A DNA stretch of 64,000 nucleotides from Lichtheimia corymbifera B2541 (lineage: Eukaryota > Mucoromycota > Mucoromycetes > Mucorales > Lichtheimiaceae). Where the stretch lies: positions 124,001 through 188,000 of the forward strand of contig JNEU01001053.1 in NCBI GenBank assembly GCA_000697475.1. The letters run 5' to 3'. Shown here in pieces: positions 1 to 10,305 of this stretch. Positions within the stretch are counted from its first letter, which is position 1. Each line of letters opens with the position of its first letter. Made by a program: the position numbers and the translations under genes. The notes below the pieces were generated by a model. That model saw only the letters and a list, made by a program, of their open reading frames with translations. It had not been told where the DNA came from and searched no databases.

Positions 1-817
1 TGGAAATAGGGGATTGATCATCACCACCATCTTGCTGTTGTTGATGATGATGATGATGATGATAACTGGTACTAAAATCCCTTGCTGATGATGTTTCTTG
101 TTGATCGCCCATCAATACTTGTATCAATGCCCTGAAATGAGGAAGATGTTGCTCTGCTGACTGATAGAGGTAGTTATCATTGGTTTCCGTTGACGATGAT
201 GGTGTGTGAGCGTCCAAGCAAGGAGGTGAGGAATGGGTGTGATGATTCCAGGTGTGTTCTTGGGATGGAGGAGGAGGTAGATATGACATGGTGTTATCCT
301 CTTGCTGATGATGATGTAATACAGAATTCATAGCTGTCAAAGAAGATGATGACGTTTGCTGCTGCTGTTGACGTTGTCGAAGATTCACAACGCTAAAACG
401 CTTACGGCGTTTGATGACCGTGCGCTTCATAGTGACCGGACGCTGTACGTTGTGCAGCTTATAGTATAGACCACAAGCGTTACATATGGTATGGCCGTTA
501 TCATCACGTCGCCATAAAGGAGTTGTAGTCGTTTGACAGTTGAAGCATTTTGTCACTGATGTTGCATGTTGGTCATGTATATCCTGGGTATGATACTGCT
601 GCTGCTGCTGTGGTGGTTCACTTTCAACCACGTTGTTGTGTGTTAATGTAGTGGGTGGTGGTAAACTAGGTCTGCGATTGTTGTTGTTGTTGTTGGTGGT
701 GGTGGTTGAATGATCTTGATAACAAGAATAGTGACTGAGTGGTGGTGATGAGGATGAGTTGTCTGTTGTATTGGTTTGAATAATTGGAGGGAGTCGCGTA
801 TTAGAAGAATTATCCAT
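1..817 (-). CDS. GATA-type zinc-finger transcription factor (C-terminus beyond window)
   Basis: Open reading frame from an ATG at 817 (A at -3, good context) to the left edge with no stop, so the C-terminal end is missing. A low-complexity N-terminus rich in N, T, S, P and Q precedes one GATA finger, C91-x2-C94-x17-C112-x2-C115, with LWRRD in the loop and [12 protein letters not shown] after it. The basic tail [15 protein letters not shown] resembles the C-terminal finger of the SreA/Fep1/Urbs1 iron regulators more than AreA/Gat1 nitrogen regulators. Those iron regulators carry two fingers with a cysteine-rich linker between them; here the 90 residues before the finger hold no second one. DNA binding to GATA sites is therefore well supported, the iron role is not. 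His/Gln tracts follow the finger. No intron is needed in the visible part. Confidence 0.9.
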   Translation of the reverse strand, partial: MDNSSNTRLPPIIQTNTTDNSSSSPPLSHYSCYQDHSTTTTNNNNNNRRPSLPPPTTLTHNNVVESEPPQQQQQYHTQDIHDQHATSVTKCFNCQTTTTPLWRRDDNGHTICNACGLYYKLHNVQRPVTMKRTVIKRRKRFSVVNLRQRQQQQQTSSSSLTAMNSVLHHHQQEDNTMSYLPPPPSQEHTWNHHTHSSPPCLDAHTPSSSTETNDNYLYQSAEQHLPHFRALIQVLMGDQQETSSARDFSTSYHHHHHHQQQQDGGDDQSPIS

Positions 818-1107
818 TTTTGTTGGTTAAAGGACGAGTGAAAGAAAATGATCATTTAACCACACACATGAAGAAGAAGAGGATATTGCAAAAGCATATG
901 ATAAGAGCGATTAATGTTGGCTTTAATGCAAGATAAGATATCAGTCTTATCTATCCGCCGACAAGACATCATCCCTAACGAGCCCGGAAAAGATAATGCC
1001 GCTTAGTACAACCACAAACAATCGGGTGCAAAAAGTCCTACTGTTACTCGTGAGAAGAACTGTTGGTGGGCTTGGCGGGCGTATATCTTATTGCTCTTTC
1101 TTACGAT

Positions 1108-3138
1108 ATGCGCTTTACTGCTAGCATTATCACGTTGGCTCTGACAGCCACTGCTGTCAGCGCTTGGTCACCTCCTGACTTTCACTTTTTCGACCAGAGC
1201 AACCCACAAGGCGACTGGAACCAACAACAGCAACCCGTTACAGAGGAACCCGATTCGTTTCATGTTCTCAAGAACGACCAATTGCAAGGCTACGAATTGC
1301 GCTTGCGTTCCGTCCGTGCTAACAACCCCGTGTCATGTGAAGAAGGAATTCAGGTAATGGACTTCTTTATTGTGGATACAGCATTGCGTTGCTAACGAAT
1401 TGTCATTCAGTACTCGGGTTATATCGACAACTTGGAAACTGACGACCACTTGTTCTTTTGGTTCTTTGAGTCTCGCAACTCTCCTTCAACCGATCCTCTC
1501 GTCTTATGGCTTAACGGTGGTCCAGGTACGTACCTTTTTATGCAAGGGTTCTCCTTTGTTGCTAGGTTACTAATTACGGAATATGTAGGTTGCTCGTCCA
1601 TGATGGGTCTTTGGATGGAACTTGGGTACGTAGGTCAATATCAAAGAATATGCCGAGATACAATGATCTAACTTTTATATACAAAAAGCCCTTGCTTGGT
1701 TGATAAGACTGGCAACGAGACCGTTCGCAATGAGTACAGCTGGAACAGCGTTGCCAATGTTATCTTTTTGGATCAGGTAAATGTGTATTTGTCATCCATC
1801 CCATTCATTCTCTCTTATATTTTGGAAGCCCGTCAATGTGGGTTATAGCTATGGCAAGACCAAGGTCAAGACTTCCAAGGAATCTGCACGTGATGTATAC
1901 GCCTTTTTGCAATTGTTCTTGGGTCAATTCCCCGAATATGCTGCCAATCCATTCCATATCTCTGGTGAATCTTATGGTGCGTACAATCTCTTTTTTGTGC
2001 TCACAAGGATGGATGGCTGATATCAGGGCATTTTATATAGGTGGCCATTATCTTCCAGCTCTCGCATCAGAAATTATTGCAAACAACAAGGTCGCTGACG
2101 AGAAGGGTCTCTTGCATCTTCCATTTGAGAGTATGCTTGTGGGCAACGGATGGACAAATCCACGCAGTCAATTCAAGTACTATGAAGAATATTCTTGTGC
2201 TCACGATAGTCCTTGTAAGTATCTTCTTCGTCTTCACTTCTCGCTGTACATTCACACCCTTCCCTTCTTCTATAGACAAGCCTATCTACAGTGATGAACA
2301 ATGCCAGGAACAGCGTGACAAGTACCCTCGTTGCAAACTTATGATGGATGCTTGCTACAAAATGCCAAGTGCCTTGACCTGTGTCCCTGCCAATCTTTAT
2401 TGTGAACGTGCCATCCAAGCACCTTTCGACTCAACTGGTCTTAATCCTTATGATATCCGCAAGCCTTGTGCAGGAAACAGTGGTCTCTGCTATGAAGAAA
2501 TCGAAGCTATCGCCAAGTATGCCAACAAGCCCGAAGTGCGCTCGGAATTGGGTGTCGATGAAAAGGCTGGCGAATATGAAGGTTGTGATGAAGGTGTTGG
2601 TTACAGCTTTGCTACGGCTGGTGATGGGTAGGTTGCATAAGCCAACCATTTGATTTGGTCTCCTGGATTAATATGATTGCTTGCTTCGTATAGTGGTTTC
2701 GATTTTACTCCCCAAGTGGCCGAGACTTTGGAATCAGGTGTCCGTGTCTTGTTGTATGTCGGTGATATGGTAAGATGGTACCTTTTCATCTGCTTTATGC
2801 ATTGTGCTGACGTTCTACAATCAAGGATTGGATCTGCAACTGGTACGGCAATAAAGCATGGTCCTTAGGAATGGAATGGTCGGGTCAACAAGGTTATCGT
2901 GAAGCTGAAGATGAGCCTTGGATCAATCAAAAGACGCTTGAGAAGGCTGGTGAGGTGCGCTCCTACGACAAGTTGACTTTCTTACGCATTTTCGATGCCG
3001 GCCACATGGTTAGTTTCAAATCATGAACATTGTTATCATGTATACTCACCCACTTGATTACAGGTTCCTTATGACCAGCCTGAGAACGCCCTCGACTTTT
3101 TTGGCCGTTGGTTACGAAATGAGCCATTGAACGCCTAA
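1108..3138 (+). CDS. Serine carboxypeptidase (S10, carboxypeptidase Y-like), secreted or vacuolar
   Basis: Ten exons: 1108-1353, 1411-1525, 1589-1625, 1689-1776, 1829-1976, 2041-2214, 2276-2627, 2694-2769, 2826-3008, 3064-3138; total 497 residues. The start at 1108 gives a clear signal peptide ([19 protein letters not shown]); an in-frame upstream start at 1063 would bury it. Family landmarks are in order: WLNGGPGCSSM (oxyanion region), the nucleophile S210 in GESYGG, D411 in YVGDMDWICNW and H472 in DAGHMVPYDQP, so the whole catalytic triad is present. S10 enzymes remove C-terminal residues from peptides at acid pH, in the vacuole or outside the cell. Cysteine content is consistent with a disulfide-bonded secreted enzyme. 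Vacuolar versus extracellular destination cannot be read from the sequence. Confidence 0.96.
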
Positions 3139-3339
3139 GAGTAGCTATATCCTGTACCAATGATGATGATAAACATTCGTCTTCTTGAATCTATCCCTAT
3201 ATATCCATTGTTGAATATTGCTTACAGCTACAAAAGAAGGTGCTGATGCTATGTACATTCCTGCTGTTGTTCTGCATGATAACCATCCATCGATAAGCAT
3301 TGATAAGTTACGGCGTTGATCGATGTTTTATTACTTAAT

Positions 3340-4230
3340 TTGGCTATGTTTGACTTTTTTGGTATGTGTATTGCATGTGGATTGTTTGATGTGGACTCTG
3401 GCTATGTAATTGACAATCCATGTTGTATTGCTCCCGATAATAATGGTCATCTTCCTCTTCACCAGCAACAATGGGATCCTTAAAATGTCTAAGATGACGC
3501 ATAAATACGCCGTGAGGCTCTCCACTCACTATATGTAACGGATTGGTTTTGAGCGTTCTAAATGATCCTCGTCCTTGACAATGACGACTAGCTGGTCCGG
3601 GTTGTCGTGTTCAAGGACCCCGATGATATGTATATCATATGTCACACAAACGTAGCACATGTACACATCCTTCATTTGCCTCCAAGGACTACTCTCATAT
3701 GGTCATCGATTTAGGCGACTCTTTTCTTGATGATGAACGCCAATGCGTATTGCTTGAATCATAGATTCCTGCCCTGGCACAAGCTCGGCAAGGCACAATC
3801 ACCGGTGCAGTGTCATCAAGTTTCCTTGATGATTCATGCGCAGTATTCTTGTCACCCTCTTGAGCTTTTCGTTTCTTTGAACGCTCTGCAAAGTCTTACT
3901 GTTAAAGGAACAAGCACTACTACTGGCGTCAGCATGCCCTTTATCGCCACATCTTTTGCAAACTATGTATTATATTATCAGCTACATGTATTCTGTAATG
4001 CTGACATACGAGCTTGCACATGCCTTGTGTATCCTTTTTCTTCTTTTGCTCCTCTTCTTCACGTGGTTCAGTGAAAGCTTGTTTCTCTTCTTCAAGATAA
4101 TGATATCACGTGCAGTCATTCCACGATATCGGTCTTCTAGGACACCTAGCAGGTCGCGCTCCATTAGATGGGAACTATTCATACACATCAGATAACTTGT
4201 TTTTTCTCTCATTAAAGAGTACTTACCAAG
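3340..4230 (-). pseudogene. Zinc-knuckle coding remnants, frame-disrupted
   Basis: On the minus strand several peptide blocks lie in the same order but in different frames. A Glu/Lys-rich block (about 4020-4090) is followed by a zinc-knuckle-like block, CKRCGDKGHADASSSACSFN (about 3895-3960). Then come a basic block with a second knuckle-like CRACARAG (about 3720-3830), and an open block containing GEPHGVFMRHLRHFKDP (about 3344-3620). No set of canonical introns I tried joins them in one frame. It may be the decayed 3' part of the gene upstream (stop at 4256) or an old mobile-element gene; CxxCGxxGH knuckles are common in such proteins. Function unknown. Confidence 0.3.
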
Positions 4231-4255
4231 TCTCACTTAATGTATACGTCCCCAA

Positions 4256-5290
4256 TCATCTTTGATGCAACAACCGACCGCGACATGGGTTGATGCTATC
4301 ATCCAATCTCATGTTTTGATAATCTTCTTGATATTTGGGGATGCTTTTATATACAGTGGCAGCTATGCGTGCCACCGTGATTGCATGCGCTTGCTTTGAT
4401 GCCCGAAGATTAAAGGCCCCATAGAAACAAATTGTAAGGCCTTGTAAGAGCTTAGGCTACAGAGAACGTCAATTCTGTGAGAAAGAATATGTATCGATGG
4501 AATGCTTACCTTTGCTGATGTTCGGGCCCTCGTTGGAGCTAAACTGATCCCAGATATCGTGTCGCCTGCCACCTCATCCTCGACCTCTGATTGAAACTCT
4601 CCTTGTTGAATGCTATCGGATAACCCTACTATACCAACGCACAAAATATGTCAGTCATACATTCCATTAACGACTTTATCTAATATAATTACAAGTAGTC
4701 GATGCAATCCATTTCTTGCAGAGAAGTGCTTTCATATAGGCCTGTGTTCTTGGAACCAATTTGTTCTTCTGCGTATGCATAACAAGATGTGTGACCTTCT
4801 CAATGTCCCCAATGGATAGATGTACGGTGACTTTAATTCTAGCGCCTTTGCACTGCTCGATGAGACTAACAATCGAATCCTAAAAGCAAGCTATTAATGA
4901 ATGCATCACGTAAAACCATATGTAGCTTACCTCATCCACTGTTGAGAACACATAGTGATGAGAAGGGGCCCGTATGCAATGCCCTTATGCCCACCAAGGA
5001 CTAGGAAAGGCTACCTTTGGAAACATTCAACCACGGAAAGCCGTATACTTATGTCACCTACAAAGGAGTCCCAAATTTCCCATCAGACGGAGGTTGTCTT
5101 TTACCTATAAAATGATAGGTATCCTTACCACAAAGGATCCATCAAGGAACACAGCCAAGTGTCATTAGGCACCAATAACCAATGAAGTGAGCTACATAGA
5201 TGATGAATGCATGAATACCTTCATTTTGAGGATCGCATAAATACCATCTTTGAGACTTACTAAGGGCCATTGATGATGGTATGAATACAA
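4256..5290 (-). CDS. Unrecognised spliced gene (5' end unclear)
   Basis: A chain of open exons with plausible splice sites runs leftwards to a TGA at 4258-4256. One exon codes the block DSIVSLIEQCKGARIKVTV (4690-4880 region). It is joined by introns with good GT-AG ends to a block starting LGLSDSIQQGEFQSEVEDE (about 4510-4625). The last block ends in NPCRGRLLHQR and is reached by an intron ending in TGTAG near 4455. Upstream candidate exons (about 4930-5290) include AVFLDGSFV and PSDGKFGTP, but their order and the start codon are uncertain. I do not recognise the family. The continuing reading frame across three introns argues for a real or only recently lost gene. The zinc-knuckle remnants lie immediately downstream on the same strand. 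Confidence 0.4.
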
Positions 5291-5698
5291 GTAGAAAGAA
5301 AGGGCGTATAATAGTGTTGGTGACAACAGCTTTCTTTATAAGTGAGTGGGCGTGGGAAGTGTTGTCATGATTGATTGATCAAACTGATAAAGTGGTCAAG
5401 CATCTTGAAATACCGAGATGAAGTGATGGAAAACTACAGCTGATAAATCCACCTGCCACTTGAAAGGGTTGTAGGTGACATGAGCATGTCCCACACATAC
5501 ACGCATAATATCGCGCTAAAGGATTTAAAAGGTAGCTTGACAATGATAAATCCCTTTGTAATGCATTCCTCAAAGATTACAACTTGCGGATAACTCTCGT
5601 CAATTTCATTGTTGATGCCAGAAATGTAATCTACAATAATGGGGACAATGCAATTCTTTCAATCAAATAAAACTACTATTACAGCTGATCTATATATG
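5291..5698. other. Intergenic, nothing recognised
   Basis: About 400 bases between the unrecognised spliced gene and the 3' end of NOP13. Both neighbours are on the minus strand, so this holds the NOP13 3' flank and the likely promoter side of the unrecognised gene. No long open frame, repeat or RNA motif was seen. Confidence 0.5.
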
Positions 5699-7164
5699 CT
5701 AATCAAAGACAATCTTGGTTCCCTTGAACTCTTGTACAGTAGGTCTCTGACGTTGTGCTTCTGATAAAGCCTTTCCAGGTTTGGTGCGACCTCCATCCTT
5801 GTTGGATTTGCGACGCTTTTCTCGTGGTCCATCTCCATGATCATATCCTCTTCGCTTTCCACGATGTTCATATTCCTGTTGTTGACCTCCTTCTTGGTTT
5901 TCACCTTGGTCTTCTTGAGAAACGTCATTCGATCCTTCTTCTTCTCCTCCTTCGGCTGCCGCTGCTGCTGCCGCTGCCGCTGCTGCTTCTCTTTCCTTTA
6001 CTTTACGTGGACGACCGCGGTTATAAGCTTCTTCAGATGCATATTCGACACGGATCTTTCTTCCATCCAACACGTGTTTGTCAGGTGCACGAATAGCACG
6101 TACAGCGGTATCAAGATCTCCAAAATCAATGTACCCAAAACTACAAGATAACAATCAGCATAAAGAAATAAGAGTGGATCATGCTGTCATCGTACCCTTT
6201 GCATTTGCCGCTATCTTCAAATGTTGCAACACGAACTTTACGGATATGGCCTAATGACTCGAACTGTGCCTGGATCATTTCTGCTGTAGCTGTGAAGGGA
6301 AGATTGCCGAGGAATAGAGTTGGACAAGGTGGATTCTTTTGTTGAGCACCTTTGACAGGCTTTGTAGTGCTGCTGTTGCTTGTGGTATCTGACTGGATAG
6401 GCTTAGGTTTGGAGCCTTCTTGCTTGTTAAAGTCATCTGCTGGCTTGATTAACAAGGGTCGTCCATCCAATGGATATTCATTGAGCTCTAAAGCTTTCTC
6501 GGCCTCACGACGTTTAACAAAGAACACATAGGCGAATCTATATATAATATGCGTCATTCAAAAGGTCGCCTTTATCCTCCCCCATCATGCAGCCTACTTA
6601 CCCTTTGTTCTTTTTTCCTCCTGAACCTTGAGGACAGACCAGACGCACCACTGTTCCGCATCGTCGAAAGTACTTGCGGATGTCTTCAGGTGATGTGTTG
6701 AAGCTGAAGTTGCCCACCCAAACACCAAACTCCTTCTTCTTCTTGGTCTGTTGTTCTTCATCCTCATCATCATCTTGCTTCTTGTCCTCACCGTCCTTGG
6801 CAGTTGTCTCTTCGTCATCACTGATAGGAATCTCTCCTCGCTAATACATATACATTATTCACTTTGTCACTATTATCACCACCATCATCCTCGACTACCT
6901 TGCGTTTCTTGTTCTTTTCCTTGAGTTCCTTCTTTGCTTTACGTTTCTCTCGGTTGATTTCACGCTGTTGCAAGAATGGTCAATACAGACTGTTTGCTTG
7001 GCTGTCAGTGATCGATCGCACGTTACCTGTGTGTCGCGATCAAGCTTTGCTCGTTTTTCAGCACGCTTCTTGACCTTGCTATCCTTCTTTACGGTATCCT
7101 CATTCAAAGGAACGGCACTAAATGTGGCGTTGAGATCAAAGCTGTCATCGTTCTGGTTGTCCAT
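5699..7164 (-). CDS. NOP13: Nucleolar RNA-binding protein Nop13-like (two RRMs)
   Basis: Five exons (7164-7027, 6964-6899, 6840-6602, 6537-6196, 6140-5699) give 408 residues. The N-terminus is Lys/Glu-rich and acidic (about 45-105), followed by RRM1 (about 105-185, RNP2 VWVGNF, RNP1 GFAYVFF) and RRM2 (about 219-300, RNP2 LFLGNL, RNP1 GFGYIDF). The tail has an alanine run, an acidic stretch and a basic nucleolar-type signal. It ends with KPGKAL and KGTKIVFD, a C-terminal motif typical of fungal Nop13. Yeast Nop13 is a nucleolar protein found with pre-ribosomes; its exact step is not well defined. Two introns split the RNP1 glycine codon in RRM1 and RRM2 at the same place, which suggests the domains share an ancient duplicated gene structure. 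Adjacent DRS1 is also a ribosome-assembly gene, but not a co-transcribed one. Confidence 0.9.
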
Positions 7165-8751
7165 CGATCAAGTGGTGTGCAGTGAGGAAGTGGTGGTTGC
7201 GAAAATTGTTGGCTGCTTTGTTGCTGAATTTTAAAAGTGTGGTCAGTGGCTGCAAAGTGTGGATCCTCTCCCCCTCCTTCCCTTTCTGATAGACATTCGA
7301 TCCCCCTCTATATAACTATAACATGGATAATTGATAATGATAGCTTTAAGAATAATAAATCCTTGTTTCCATGACTACATCTGATCACGTGATATTTGTC
7401 ATTTGTCACAACTTGGTGGAAATAATGATGGTGGGAGTCAAGGTGCCCCAGGATACGTGTTTATGGCGCACGTAATAATGTCATAAGTGAAAAATTCCCG
7501 TGCACATACAATGCAGCTGTGACACACTATCATGGACCCACGGGTGCGTTTTCTCGCTTCATGACACGTGTATGCTTATCCAAGCAACGATGTGACTACA
7601 AAATATATGGCGGGTGATGGTATAATAGGAGACTATGAACACAATGGGAAATGGTAGCAGAATGTGAAACGATGGGAAGACCAAGTATGGGAAAAATGTT
7701 ACGTGGAAACAGGAGAAACCGTGGTTTGATAATCAAGTACCCTTTGGTCCCTACGGATGAAAAAGAGCGTTTATTTTTCACAAGGCTGGGAATATATCCA
7801 TTGCCGCGGAAACGTAATCACCCGTGCATTTTGTGTGCGTATCCCGTTTCCACCATAGAACGTATTTTAACCACAAGAGGAAATTACGATCCAGTACAAT
7901 TAGCTGCATTTTTCTTCCCTTCCTTGTACAGCAGCGGTTGCTGAGATACGGGATGCAGTAAAAGTGGGAGAGTGTGTATGTGGTGGCAACCCCGCTGTGT
8001 ATATAGCGTCTGTAATGTATTGTAGGCTTCGAAACAGGAAGGTGGGTTACATAAGTGGTTGATATATCGGAGGACCCTTCGGTCCCTACGAAATCGTGCA
8101 AGGGGCACGGAATTTGGGCTCTGGTGGGAAACGGGACAAGCGGGATGGTATTCAGCGACTGGACGGGAACATGTTTTATAAGCCTTAAGGACCAATCAAA
8201 CATGGCCTGTCATTCAGAAACCTTCGGGAATTAGCATTGTGTGCCGTGAGAGAAACAATAGTTACCAGGAACTTTATTCATTTGCAGCTTAGCATTTTTT
8301 TCCCTCTTCTTCCCCCACACACCATCAAGCGCTCGGACAAAGTCGGCGGCTGGGGTAACCCACACAACTTTGGTTATGTCGCTGGGTTTCATTACAAAAC
8401 GCTTGCTTCATCCACATATCTTGTTTTAGTTAAATATCCGATAGCATCGCTTCAACGATACATTCTTATGTAAAGAGCTGGATCATAAAATGTATTCATG
8501 TCCAAACGTACATATACAATCAATAACATGTGATGGGTAAGCCGATAGTGTGAGTCGATGCGTGTGCATTTATACAAAAAAAGTGCGTGCGGGGATTGGG
8601 TGGGGGAGCAGAACAAAGCAACAATGGGGGGAGTGAAAGGATGAGGAGGGACAAACGGGACATTTGTTGCTTTGATTTTGTGTTCCCGCTTCCTATTTCA
8701 ATATTTGTATCTTGGACGTTTATCATTTTGTTTCTCTCTTTTTGTTTTATC
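7165..8751. other. Intergenic region between NOP13 and the WRKY-like gene
   Basis: About 1.6 kb shared by two divergent genes. The NOP13 side holds several ACGTG-type sites. Around 7600-8230 there are open frames on both strands with no family signature, and a near-repeated phrase (ACCCTTTGGTCCCTACGGA at about 7739, ACCCTTCGGTCCCTACGAA at about 8076). The last 100 bases before 8752 are a pyrimidine-rich leader. No gene can be supported. Confidence 0.45.
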
Positions 8752-10274
8752 ATGTCAAGGAACGCCCTTTTAATGCCATCCCAAGTTTTCATGCCTGCAC
8801 AACAACACCATTATCAAGCTGCTTTTCCTCCAAGGCACTGTCCTCCTTCCCCACCTAGCACAGCTACCTCATCACCATTGCATAACGCGCCATCTTTGCA
8901 AAAGGAACATACAAAATCATCATGGCATCATCATCATCATCATCCATCATCATCAGCAACTCTTTTGGCATCTCGCACAATGACCAATGCTACTACTAGT
9001 ATCACAACATCAAACGATGATACATCAACATTTCTCAACCTTGAACGAGTTGTTCGACAATATAGTGAGCAGCCGGAACTGCTTGGTTTGATCCTTTCTA
9101 GCAAAGTGGAGGAAGATCGTCGAAGAACAGAAGAGGCACGGCTAAAACAAAAAGAGATCGATTATCTCTTACAACAGCACCAACAACAGGATGGCGAACC
9201 ACAACAACGATCCGATAAATACCGCAGCAGCAGCAACTGGCAATCGGCTGGTTATACCCAAGGTGGCGAAAAACGACATGATGAAAACAAACTTCAAAAT
9301 TCTTCCACGCATCGTCGTAGCAGCATCAGCTGGCAACAACAACCCAATACTACTAGTGTCTACCAAGACAGTACTAGTTATCCGAATGAAATGACGACGA
9401 TGGCTGCTGAATCATCAACGCTTCCGCGGATCCATACCCCGCCTCAACACCACCACCACACTCCCACCCGAAGAAATTCCGCGGTAAGGCATTCTGCCGG
9501 TACCAGCTGGACACATGAGCCTTATCCAAATCGCCATGATACTACCACTATACGAAGACGAAGCTCAAGCAATATAGATATGCTTCTTAGTCATTCCCCA
9601 AGGTTATCTCGTTCTTCATTGCCTCCCATATCCACATCACCCCCACCTAATACATTATCCAAAGAGCCACAGTCCAAAAGGTAAAACCTTGTTATAGAGA
9701 TAGTGATTGATTGATGTGATACTAATCTTGTGTACATAGTACATATGACCATCCTTATCGTAGTCCTCCCCTTGTGGATAGCGAAAGCGAATCAGATATG
9801 ATATTACCACCTCCAGGTCCACTGGTATCATCACTGCCACCTCAAATTGCTGATCACAGCTCTGACAAGTTACCCATTCCACCCATCACCAACATCCACC
9901 GTAACCAGGAGTCATCATCATGTCCTCGAAGACGTCGTCGTCGAGAAATGCAAGCTATAAGCACGATCATAGAAACCAAGGAATTCCCATACAATGATGA
10001 TTACTTGTGGAAGAACAATGGCAACACCGTTCACAAGAAATCGGGTTATCGTAGCATATATTACAAGTGCTCCAATAGTGCCAAGGTAAGATAAGAAAAC
10101 AAACACCATCATGTATGCAGCCAAAAGTAACTAAACAATGATCTCCTTCTTTATTTACAGGGCTGTCCAGTGAATAAGACCGTGACCTTTAAAGAACATG
10201 GCACCTATCTGATCAAGTACCGTGGAGAACATCTTGAAGAATGCAGTCGAATAAAACGTATTATTGATGTGTAA
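8752..10274 (+). CDS. WRKY-like zinc-finger transcription factor
   Basis: Three exons (8752-9680, 9740-10085, 10161-10274) give 462 residues. The start at 8752 follows a pyrimidine-rich leader; the frame is open further upstream but would add a hydrophobic stretch that looks like translated leader. Most of the protein is low-complexity (Q, S, H, P) with a short charged helix near residues 120-145 and a basic patch PRRRRRREMQ near 380, a possible nuclear signal. Residues about 396-453 match the WRKY/GCM1 zinc-finger fold: DYLWKNNGN stands where plants have WRKYGQK, then YRSIYYKCS, GCPVNKTV and YLIKYRGEH. Ligands by position are C420, C427, H449 and C453, a C2HC arrangement. An intron splits the domain just before GCPV. 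It ends 31 bases from the stop of DRS1, tail to tail. Target genes are unknown. Confidence 0.82.
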
Positions 10275-10305
10275 AAAAAAAGATGATGCTGTGCTATGAA
10301 TGTAT

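Noticed and set aside
7651..8203. Open frames on both strands upstream of the WRKY-like gene
   Set aside because: Overlapping antisense frames without motifs or codon bias; probably chance in a promoter region.
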